From: SIG587 sp045649505
GTDB taxonomy: Bacteria; Bacillota; Clostridia; Oscillospirales; Acutalibacteraceae
Assembly: GCA_045649505.1 (NCBI GenBank)
Contig: JAZRQA010000039.1
Location: 1-22,006 of the forward strand
Length of the DNA stretch: 22,006 bases
Direction: 5' to 3'
In this document: piece after piece, positions 16,807 to 22,006 of the stretch
How positions within the stretch are numbered: position 1 is the stretch's first letter
How the letters are laid out: each line of letters begins with the position of its first letter
The notes under the pieces: model-generated
Seen by the model: the letters and a program-made list of their open reading frames with translations, nothing else
The model's database searches: none
What the model was told of the DNA's origin: nothing
Position numbers and translations under genes: made by a program

Positions 16807-17993
16807 TGTAAAAACTCCTGCGCGGTCTCGGCTAACAGCTTCATACCGTTTATTATCATTTCGTCACTCGGCGTTGAGTAGTTAATACGGAAGCTTTGCG
16901 TTGGTGCCGCTTCATCGGTTAAAAACGCGGTACCGGGTACTACCGCAACCTTTTTATCAAGAGCGCGGCGCACGAATTTAAGCATATCAACACCTTCAGG
17001 CAGAGTGCACCATACAAACAGACCGCCGTCAGGGTCGGTGCGCTCTATTTTACCTGCAAAATATTTATCAAATTCTGCTTTACAAAGGCGGGATTTCCTG
17101 CCGTATATTTCTTTGAGTTTTTTAAGATGCCCGTCATAATCGTATTCGCTCATAAATTTGTAGGCTATTTGCTGACCTAAAATATTGGTATGCACATCCT
17201 GTGTCTGTTTAAGAGCCACAAGCTTATCTACAAACTGTTCGGGTGCAATCACAAAGCCTACGCGAAGTCCCGGTGATAAAACCTTCGAAAAGGTACCCGC
17301 GTAGATTACGAGTCCCGCCTCGTCCATACTCTTAATGGTGGGCATCTCCTCTCCGGAAAATCGGGTGTCACCGTAAGGGTTATCCTCTAAAACAGGAATA
17401 TTGTACTTAACCGCAAGGTCGTATACAGCCTTTCTTTTCTCCCTGCTCATAGTAATACCTGTGGGGTTTTGGAAGTTTGGTATAGTGTAGAAAAATCTTA
17501 TGTTATCATACCTCTTGAAGGCGGCCTCTAATTGCTCAAGATCGGGACCGTCAGCAAGCATATCAATACCGACAAGCTTTGCGCCCATACTGCGAAAGGC
17601 GTTAAGCGAGCCGACAAAGGAGGGGTTTTCGCAAACAATTATGTCACCCCTGTTGCACAAAGCCTTTGCGGTGAGGTTCATAACCTGCTGTGCGCCTGCG
17701 GTGGTTATAAGTTTGTCAAAAGCTTTGCCGATGCCGTGATGTTCGTTCATATATTTAAAAATAAGCTCGCGAAGAGGCAAATAACCCTCGGTCACCGAAT
17801 ACTGTAATGCGCTAATAGGGTCGCTTTTTAAAAGCTGCTCGGTAATGGCTCTTACCGCCTCGGTGGGAAACGCCTCACCTGCAGGGTTACCCGCCGAAAA
17901 GGGGATTATCCCGGGCTGACTTGAAAGCTTTAAAATTTCCCTTATCGCAGAGGGCTTTACACCCTGCGCGTTATCTGAGAAAATGAAATTCAT
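16803..17993 (-). CDS. PLP-dependent class I/II aminotransferase (2-aminoadipate aminotransferase-like)
   Basis: Fold-type I aminotransferase of 396 residues. It begins with FSAGNPAGEAFP, then SALQYSVTEGYLPLRELIF, QNPTGI (175-180), LEDNPYGDTRF (Asp204 region) and GTFSKVLSPGLRVGF with the PLP lysine at 237. No GntR domain is present. This pattern resembles LysN/2-aminoadipate and aromatic or multi-substrate aminotransferases. Exact substrate cannot be read from sequence. Sharing an operon with lysA hints at amino-acid metabolism but does not settle it. It is first in the operon, with ATG 17993 behind GGAAGTGA. Confidence 0.9.
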   Translation of the reverse strand: MNFIFSDNAQGVKPSAIREILKLSSQPGIIPFSAGNPAGEAFPTEAVRAITEQLLKSDPISALQYSVTEGYLPLRELIFKYMNEHHGIGKAFDKLITTAGAQQVMNLTAKALCNRGDIIVCENPSFVGSLNAFRSMGAKLVGIDMLADGPDLEQLEAAFKRYDNIRFFYTIPNFQNPTGITMSREKRKAVYDLAVKYNIPVLEDNPYGDTRFSGEEMPTIKSMDEAGLVIYAGTFSKVLSPGLRVGFVIAPEQFVDKLVALKQTQDVHTNILGQQIAYKFMSEYDYDGHLKKLKEIYGRKSRLCKAEFDKYFAGKIERTDPDGGLFVWCTLPEGVDMLKFVRRALDKKVAVVPGTAFLTDEAAPTQSFRINYSTPSDEMIINGMKLLAETAQEFLQ

Positions 17994-18027
17994 TTTGTGT
18001 CACTTCCAAAAAATAATAATTCACTAT

Positions 18028-18056
18028 ATTATAGCATAAAAGTCACAATACATCAA
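18028..18056 (-). promoter_or_regulatory. Promoter of the aminotransferase-trpS-holB-ricT-lysA operon
   Basis: On the minus strand TTGATG (18056-18051) and TATAAT (18033-18028) are spaced 17 bases, with TGC directly before the -10 box (extended -10). The predicted start is near 18021, about 28 bases before ATG 17993. Confidence 0.75.
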
Positions 18057-18079
18057 GTGTAATTGAAAATAAAAAAATA

Positions 18080-18108
18080 TAGACATTTAGGAAATATTGT
18101 TATATAAT
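18080..18108 (+). promoter_or_regulatory. Promoter of the lipoprotein gene
   Basis: TAGACA (18080-18085) and TATAAT (18103-18108) are spaced exactly 17 bases. The predicted start is near 18115, just ahead of the AAGGAGA ribosome binding site at 18127. It is divergent from the aminotransferase promoter about 50 bases away. Confidence 0.75.
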
Positions 18109-18140
18109 AAAAGCAACTATTACTCCAAGGAGAAGTTAAG

Positions 18141-19259
18141 ATGAAAAGTATCAAAAAAATTATTGCTTTAGCTTTAGCGTTGTTAATGGTTGCAGCGCTT
18201 GCAGGCTGTCACGGTAAGGATGAAATTGCCGCTACCGCGGGTGATACCACCTTTACCAGCGCATTTTATATGTGCGCGCTTATAAATGCCGATATGCAGG
18301 CAAGAACAAAGGTTGACGAAGCAAAGGCTCAGGAAAAAGAGAAGGAGGATACAACCTCCTCTACCACCTCTGATGCCGCCGAGGAAATCGATTATCACTC
18401 GCAAAAGATTGAGGATAAGCCGTATGCTGACTGGGTAAAGGATACCGCCATAAATACCTTAAAGCGATTTGCTTTTGTTGAGGCAAAGGTCAAGGAATTA
18501 AAGATTAAGGTTGAACAGGAAGCTATTGATGAATATGAATATTATGCTCAGTACTACTGGTCCAACTATGGTTATCAGAGCCTTTTTGAGCCTAACGGAG
18601 TTTCCCTTGCAACATATGAGAAGTATATGACCTATACCGCTTACGAGGATGCCTATTTTAACTATTTTTACGGCAAGGGCGGAGAAAAGGAAATTTCTGA
18701 GGCAGATATCAAGGCGTATTTAAGCGAAAACTACGTGATTGTCAATACCCTGCAAGGCTCCCTTGCCGACCTTGAGGATGATGAGGCAGCCAAGCTTAAG
18801 GATAAATTTGACAGTTATGAAAAACGTCTTAAAAACGGTGAAGACTTTAAAAAGATATACAACGAGCATAACAATATACAGGAAGATAATACTACCTCCT
18901 CTGCTACCTCGGATACCGAACAGGCTAAGCCTCTTGACGAGCTCGCCGAGGTTATAGGTAAGGAGGGAACCTCCTACGCGAAAGATTATTTTGAAACCGT
19001 AAAGGCTATGGCCGTGGGCGAGGTTAAAAAGTATTCACCCAAGGAGGATGACAAAACCCTGCTCATCTTTAAAAAGGGAGATATTATGGCCGACCCGTAT
19101 TATCTTGAGAATCTTGATGAAACCCTGCGTTACGATATGAAGAGTGAAGAATTTAATAAGGATGTTGACGCCGCCGCCGCATCACAGCAGATAAGCACTA
19201 TTGACTACGCGATAAACCGCTTTAAGGTTGAAAAAATCGTCTATCCCGAAGGCAACTAA
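18141..19259 (+). CDS. Lipoprotein resembling a PrsA/SurA-type foldase with a degenerate parvulin region
   Basis: A 372-residue predicted surface lipoprotein: basic start, hydrophobic segment 7-20 and lipobox LAGC with Cys23. Residues 84-195 are helical and charged like the chaperone N-domain of SurA/PrsA proteins. From about 222, YEKRLKNGEDFKKIYNEHNN resembles the start of a parvulin prolyl isomerase, and AVGEVKKYSPKEDDKTLLIFKKGD (about 290-313) its end. The part between is short and Ser/Thr-rich, so isomerase activity is doubtful. Two near-identical TTSS-T/A-TSD motifs occur at 71-78 and 251-258 in low-complexity linkers. It has its own promoter and terminator. Foldase-like role is inference; lipoprotein status is well supported. 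Confidence 0.82.
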   Translation: MKSIKKIIALALALLMVAALAGCHGKDEIAATAGDTTFTSAFYMCALINADMQARTKVDEAKAQEKEKEDTTSSTTSDAAEEIDYHSQKIEDKPYADWVKDTAINTLKRFAFVEAKVKELKIKVEQEAIDEYEYYAQYYWSNYGYQSLFEPNGVSLATYEKYMTYTAYEDAYFNYFYGKGGEKEISEADIKAYLSENYVIVNTLQGSLADLEDDEAAKLKDKFDSYEKRLKNGEDFKKIYNEHNNIQEDNTTSSATSDTEQAKPLDELAEVIGKEGTSYAKDYFETVKAMAVGEVKKYSPKEDDKTLLIFKKGDIMADPYYLENLDETLRYDMKSEEFNKDVDAAAASQQISTIDYAINRFKVEKIVYPEGN

Positions 19260-19268
19260 TAAAAACCG

Positions 19269-19295
19269 AAAGGCACCTGATATCAGGTGCCTTTT
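19269..19295 (+). terminator. Intrinsic terminator of the lipoprotein gene
   Basis: Perfect stem AAAGGCACCTGA (19269-19280) and TCAGGTGCCTTT (19283-19294) with a 2-base loop, followed by T and AT-rich sequence. It begins 10 bases after the stop codon. Confidence 0.9.
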
Positions 19296-19318
19296 ATAAT
19301 TTTAAATAGTATGTACAG

Positions 19319-19347
19319 GCAAAAAAATCCTTTGTGTTTCATAAATT
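19319..19347 (+). promoter_or_regulatory. Candidate sigma-E-type promoter of the sigma-K fragment
   Basis: CATAAATT at 19340-19347 matches the sporulation sigma-E -10 consensus CATACAHT at seven of eight positions. The -35 position with 14-base spacing reads GCAAAAA, a weak match. No good sigma-A promoter is seen here. Mother-cell control is known for sigK genes. The predicted start would leave a very short leader before the ribosome binding site, so this is tentative. Confidence 0.3.
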
Positions 19348-19368
19348 TAAAACACGGAGGGGATTATA

Positions 19369-19830
19369 ATGTTTTTTTCACTGTTGGCTGAGATAGCCTC
19401 GTCAATTATCTATTTAGCGCTTAATGTTACGGGCGCGGGCTCATTTCCGCCGCCGCTGTCTAAGGCTAAGGAGAGCGAGCTTATAGAAAAAAGCGCGTTG
19501 GGTGACGCTGCGGCAAGGAATAAGCTCATTGAGCATAACCTGCGCCTTGTGGCACACATAGTAAAGAAATACTACACCGCCACCGATGAACAGGAGGACC
19601 TCATATCCATCGGTACTATAGGGCTGATAAAGGCGGTATCCACCTTTCATCCCGAAAAGGGAAGCCGCCTCGCTACCTATGCCGCGCGATGCATTGAAAA
19701 TGCAACCCTCTCACAAATGAGTTTTTGGTTAAAAAACTCACCATTAAAAATCAAAGAAAAGGTAAATAAGAAGAAACCAATTAAAAAGGCTTATATCGCT
19801 GTTTATAATTTACATAATTATAGTTTTTGA
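19369..19830 (+). CDS. sigK: Pro-sigma-K N-terminal fragment, interrupted after region 2
   Basis: N-terminal part of the late mother-cell sporulation sigma factor. Residues 1-20 form a hydrophobic pro-sequence like that cleaved from pro-sigma-K. SFPPPLSKAKESELIEKSA, ARNKLIEHNLRLVAHIVKK, EDLISIGTIGLIKA and LATYAARCIEN (to Asn111) follow the family closely. The HNLRLVAHIVKK block favours sigK over sigE. After Asn111 (ending at 19701) the sequence becomes AT-rich and unrelated. It reads 42 more codons to a stop, where the family continues for about 125 residues with regions 3 and 4. The break is at the codons where the B. subtilis skin element enters sigK. Either it is a split gene restored by excision, or a decayed one. 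Confidence 0.85.
   Translation: MFFSLLAEIASSIIYLALNVTGAGSFPPPLSKAKESELIEKSALGDAAARNKLIEHNLRLVAHIVKKYYTATDEQEDLISIGTIGLIKAVSTFHPEKGSRLATYAARCIENATLSQMSFWLKNSPLKIKEKVNKKKPIKKAYIAVYNLHNYSF
19697..19720 (+). other. Candidate junction (attachment site) of an element in sigK
   Basis: Homology to sigma-K stops around 19701. The sequence AAAATG (19697-19702) sits where family genes read Glu-Asn-Glu codons. The known B. subtilis skin crossover core, AATGA, covers the same codons. Here the fifth base is C, not A, and an AATGA copy appears slightly further on at 19716-19720. The partner junction is outside the window, so the exact crossover cannot be fixed. Confidence 0.4.
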
Positions 19831-19855
19831 GTTGATTTTATACAGAATGTATAAT
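19827..19855 (+). promoter_or_regulatory. Promoter of the malic enzyme gene
   Basis: TTGAGT (19827-19832) and TATAAT (19850-19855) are spaced 17 bases. The -35 box overlaps the stop codon of the sigma-K fragment. The predicted start near 19862 gives a leader of about 120 bases. Confidence 0.7.
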
Positions 19856-19877
19856 AAAATAAAAGTACTAAATATAG

Positions 19878-19952
19878 AGGTTGCCATAGAATTTGCGAAT
19901 ACCTCGGTGTGGATTATATTAAATATTTAGGCGACGTTGATTTCACCAACCT
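19878..19952 (+). other. Malic enzyme 5' leader with closing stem and an open, start-less frame
   Basis: AGGTTG (19878-19883) can pair with CAACCT (19947-19952), extendable outward with a small bulge, enclosing about 63 bases. One frame across it is open with ordinary codons and ends at a TAA just before the ribosome binding site. Its peptide ICEYLGVDYIKYLGDVDF has no start codon. It could be a gene remnant or a structured leader. I do not recognise a known riboswitch. Confidence 0.35.
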
Positions 19953-19982
19953 ATATTCATTATAAATAAGGAGCTTTAAAAA

Positions 19983-21155
19983 ATGGATATCAAAGAGGCA
20001 TCATTAAAAAAACATTATGATTGGCAGGGCAAAATCGAGGTTGTATCAAAGGTAAAGGTAGAATCGGGTGAAGATTTATCTTTAGCATATACCCCGGGCG
20101 TTGCTCAACCCTGTCTTGAAATTCAAAAGGATTATAATAAGTCTTTTGAGCTTACCCGTCGTTGGAACCTTATCGGTGTTATTACCGACGGTTCGGCGGT
20201 TTTAGGTCTTGGAAATATCGGACCCGAAGCAGGTATGCCTGTTATGGAGGGTAAATGCGTTCTCTTTAAGGAGTTTGCAGGTGTAGATGCATTCCCGATT
20301 TGTATTCGTTCAAACGATGTTGATGAAATTGTAAATACAATATATAATATTTCGGGCTCATTCGGCGGTATTAACCTTGAAGATATTTCAGCGCCCAGAT
20401 GTTTTGAAATTGAAAGAAAGCTTAAAGAAAAATGCGACATTCCGATTTTCCATGATGACCAGCACGGTACGGCAATCTGTGTTGCCGCTGCTATGATTAA
20501 CGCGCTTAAAATTTCGGGCAAAAATATTGCAGATATAAAGTGTATTATAAACGGTGCAGGTGCTGCAGGAACCGCTATCGGCGAGCTTCTTTTAAAACTT
20601 GGTCTAAAGAATCTTATTATGTGTGATAAATTCGGTGCTATCTGCAGGGATGACGAAACCTTGTCCGATGCCCATAAAGAATTATCACTTAAAACCAATC
20701 CTAATATGGAAAGAGGAAGCTTGGCTGATGTAATGAAAGGGGCAGACGTATTTATCGGTGTTTCTGCGCCTAATATTGTTACCGAAGAAATGGTAGCATC
20801 AATGAATGAGGGCGCGGCAGTATTTGCAATGGCAAATCCCGTTCCTGAAATTATGCCTGACAAAGCGCTCAAAGCAGGCGCCTTAGTTGTAGGTACAGGA
20901 CGTTCTGACTTTAAAAACCAAATCAATAATGTTTTAGCTTTTCCGGGTATATTCAGAGGCGCGCTTGACGTAAGAGCAAGTAATATAAACGATGAAATGA
21001 AGATGGCTGCGGTTTATGCTTTAAGCAATCTTGTGAGCGATGAAGAACTTTCTACAGAGTATATTCTTCCTAAAGCATTTGACCCGCGTATTGCTCCTGC
21101 AGTTGCAAAGGCTGTTGCCGATGCTGCAAGAAAATCTGGAGTAGCAAGAATCTAA
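19983..21155 (+). CDS. NAD(P)-dependent malic enzyme
   Basis: Oxidative decarboxylation of L-malate to pyruvate with reduction of NAD(P)+, cytosolic. At 390 residues it is the compact bacterial form. The catalytic Tyr36 is in LAYTPGVAQP and the catalytic Lys91 in VMEGKCVLFKEFAGVDAFPI. Metal ligands are Glu133/Asp134 (NLEDI) and Asp158/Asp159 (DDQHGTA), and the Rossmann loop is GAGAAG at 191-196. The frame is intact with no missing key residue. A good ribosome binding site (AAGGAG) precedes the ATG. Codons look more AT-rich than in the operons to the left. It has its own promoter and terminator. NAD versus NADP preference cannot be judged safely from sequence alone. Confidence 0.95.
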   Translation: MDIKEASLKKHYDWQGKIEVVSKVKVESGEDLSLAYTPGVAQPCLEIQKDYNKSFELTRRWNLIGVITDGSAVLGLGNIGPEAGMPVMEGKCVLFKEFAGVDAFPICIRSNDVDEIVNTIYNISGSFGGINLEDISAPRCFEIERKLKEKCDIPIFHDDQHGTAICVAAAMINALKISGKNIADIKCIINGAGAAGTAIGELLLKLGLKNLIMCDKFGAICRDDETLSDAHKELSLKTNPNMERGSLADVMKGADVFIGVSAPNIVTEEMVASMNEGAAVFAMANPVPEIMPDKALKAGALVVGTGRSDFKNQINNVLAFPGIFRGALDVRASNINDEMKMAAVYALSNLVSDEELSTEYILPKAFDPRIAPAVAKAVADAARKSGVARI

Positions 21156-21173
21156 TAGCTTTTAGAAATTTTA

Positions 21174-21210
21174 GCGAACAGTAGGATGTATTGTCCTACT
21201 GTTCGCTTTT
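21174..21210. terminator. Terminator shared by malic enzyme and the small convergent gene
   Basis: Perfect 13-base stem GCGAACAGTAGGA (21174-21186) and TCCTACTGTTCGC (21194-21206), 7-base loop, then TTTT. It begins 18 bases after the malic enzyme stop. The right arm contains the last codons and the stop (21196-21198) of the minus-strand small gene, so that gene's end forms part of the hairpin. Confidence 0.85.
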
Positions 21211-21402
21211 AATTTGTTCTTTTTCATCCTTTATGATTGCATTAAGAAGTCTTTGCTTTTGCGATATTGAGCAGTCCAACTTTGAAATAATGTTAAGTAC
21301 CCCATCGGCGTGAACGTCGGCTACTCGCCGTCTTAGTTCTCGCCAACCTTCTTTCGTGTTGGGATAGTGGACAATAACGTTAATCGGCGCAAATGTCTTC
21401 AT
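21196..21402 (-). CDS. Small conserved protein next to serine recombinase (unknown function)
   Basis: A 68-residue soluble protein beginning MKTFAPINVIVHYPNTKEGW, with an Arg-rich middle (RELRRRVADVHADGV) and a Lys/Gln-rich helical tail. From memory, short proteins with this MKTFAPINVIVHYP-type start are often found beside large serine recombinases in Clostridia. I cannot verify that here and know of no function. The ATG at 21402 follows AGGAGGT by 7-8 bases; a GTG at 21411 lies within that site and is rejected. It is divergent from the recombinase and converges with the malic enzyme. A role as recombination accessory factor or regulator is only a guess. Confidence 0.75.
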   Translation of the reverse strand: MKTFAPINVIVHYPNTKEGWRELRRRVADVHADGVLNIISKLDCSISQKQRLLNAIIKDEKEQIKSEQ

Positions 21403-21465
21403 ATCGAGCACCTCCTATGTTCATAAACTATATGAGCACGGTATCGTCCAATATTACAAAATGTG

Positions 21466-21496
21466 TTGCTTTTTATAATAATCTACCTCATATAAT
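21466..21496 (+). promoter_or_regulatory. Possible promoter of the serine recombinase
   Basis: TTGCTT (21466-21471) and TATAAT (21491-21496) with a 19-base spacer, which is longer than ideal. The start would be near 21503, close to the AGAGGA ribosome binding site at 21513. Confidence 0.45.
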
Positions 21497-21524
21497 GTAA
21501 CATAAAAGCCAAAGAGGAATAATT

Positions 21525-22006
21525 ATGAAAAATACTTCTAATGTAATTGCAATTTATTCAAGAAAATCTAAATTCACAGGCAAGGGCGAAAGTATCGGCA
21601 ATCAAGTAGAGCTTTGCCGTGAATACATACGAACCCACTTTGGTGATGAAGCCGCAGAAAAGGCAGTCGTGTTCGAGGACGAAGGTTTTTCGGGTGGAAA
21701 CATCAACCGCCCTGCCTTTAAAAAAATGATGGCTCAAATTGAGCGTGGAGAATTTAAGGCACTTGTGGTTTACCGCCTTGACCGAGTAAGCCGTAATGTC
21801 AGCGACTTCTCATCACTTATTGAAGACCTCAACCGCCGAGATATAGTCTTTGTGTCTATCCGTGAGCAGTTTGATACGGCAACGCCAATGGGCAGAGCAA
21901 TGATGTATATTGCCTCTGTATTCGCACAGCTTGAGCGCGAAACCATTGCCGAGCGTATCAGAGATAATATGCACGAATTAGCAAAGACAGGTCGTTGGCT
22001 CGGTGG
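21525..22006 (+). CDS. Large serine recombinase, N-terminal part (truncated by window end)
   Basis: Site-specific recombinase of the resolvase/invertase superfamily; 160 codons of the catalytic domain are visible. IAIYSRKS places the nucleophile at Ser15. EDEGFSGGNINRPAFKKMM, the catalytic YRLDRVSRN motif and FAQLERETIAERIRDNM (helix E) follow in order. The catalytic domain runs straight on at the window edge, where GRWLGG leads into the usual recombinase DNA-binding domain, so a large serine integrase of 450 or more residues is expected. ATG 21525 follows AGAGGA. Such enzymes integrate and excise prophages, conjugative elements and sporulation-controlled skin elements. Its relation to the interrupted sigK upstream is inferred from proximity. 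Confidence 0.95.
   Translation, partial: MKNTSNVIAIYSRKSKFTGKGESIGNQVELCREYIRTHFGDEAAEKAVVFEDEGFSGGNINRPAFKKMMAQIERGEFKALVVYRLDRVSRNVSDFSSLIEDLNRRDIVFVSIREQFDTATPMGRAMMYIASVFAQLERETIAERIRDNMHELAKTGRWLG

Larger units (their letters stand above)
19702..22006. mobile_element. Possible skin-like or recombinase-borne element (partial, left portion)
   Basis: The stretch begins where the sigK frame is lost and includes an AT-rich leader, a malic enzyme, a small protein and a large serine recombinase that continues past the window. Only the small protein and recombinase are typical mobile-element genes. The malic enzyme may be cargo, or the true element may begin only near 21160. The extent is an inference and the right end is not visible. 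Confidence 0.35.

Noticed and set aside
16803..18060. T-box or tryptophan attenuator controlling trpS
   Set aside because: The operon leader is only about 28 bases and contains no T-box sequence or terminator; trpS is internal and overlaps its upstream gene.
19369..19830. A complete short sigma factor paralogue
   Set aside because: Similarity stops abruptly within region 2 and the remaining codons are AT-rich with no promoter-binding domain, so truncation is the better explanation.
19860..19982. Riboswitch in the malic enzyme leader
   Set aside because: Only one weak closing stem was found and no known conserved core is recognised.
20132..20926. Long open frame antisense to the malic enzyme
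   Set aside because: It has no recognisable motif and no clear ribosome binding site, and it lies wholly within a well-supported gene on the other strand.

Overview
The window looks chromosomal and comes from a low-to-mid GC Gram-positive bacterium, most likely an anaerobic, endospore-forming member of the Clostridia. An Oscillospirales-type gut lineage is my guess. The evidence is a complete-looking bacterial V-type (Na+) ATPase operon, strong AGGAGG ribosome binding sites, sigma-A-like promoters, the holB-ricT neighbourhood, and the N-terminal part of a pro-sigma-K gene. No rRNA, tRNA, CRISPR array or insertion sequence was recognised, and no gene-free stretch exceeds 300 bases.

Layout. 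(1) Positions 1-7624, minus strand: a V-type ATPase operon in the order stalk subunit (E. hirae NtpF), I, K, E, C, F (E. hirae NtpG), A, B. It starts from a strong promoter at 7657-7685 and runs off the left edge inside ntpB, so ntpD would lie beyond. The ring subunit keeps all five Na+ ligands of the E. hirae enzyme. (2) Positions 7825-12539, plus strand: a tightly coupled operon of alpha/beta hydrolase, membrane-anchored MurF-like ligase, divergent D-Ala-D-Ala ligase and cation diffusion facilitator. It ends at two strong hairpins that also terminate the opposing operon. (3) Positions 12655-17993, minus strand: a five-gene operon of aminotransferase, trpS, holB, ricT and lysA, with 4-base overlaps and short gaps. 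(4) Positions 18141-19259, plus strand: a lipoprotein resembling a PrsA/SurA-type foldase, with its own promoter and terminator. (5) Positions 19369-22006, plus strand: a truncated pro-sigma-K gene, a malic enzyme, a small minus-strand protein and the start of a large serine recombinase.

The most notable region is (5). The sigma-K reading frame matches the family up to the Arg-Cys-Ile-Glu-Asn motif and then becomes unrelated AT-rich sequence. This is the same codon region at which the Bacillus skin element splits sigK. A large serine recombinase lies about 1.8 kb further on. The simplest reading is a skin-like or other recombinase-driven element in sigK, but the far junction and the 3' half of sigK are outside the window, so this is unproven. 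The second region of interest is the hydrolase/MurF-like/Ddl-like cluster, which could be an accessory branch of peptidoglycan-precursor synthesis or modification.
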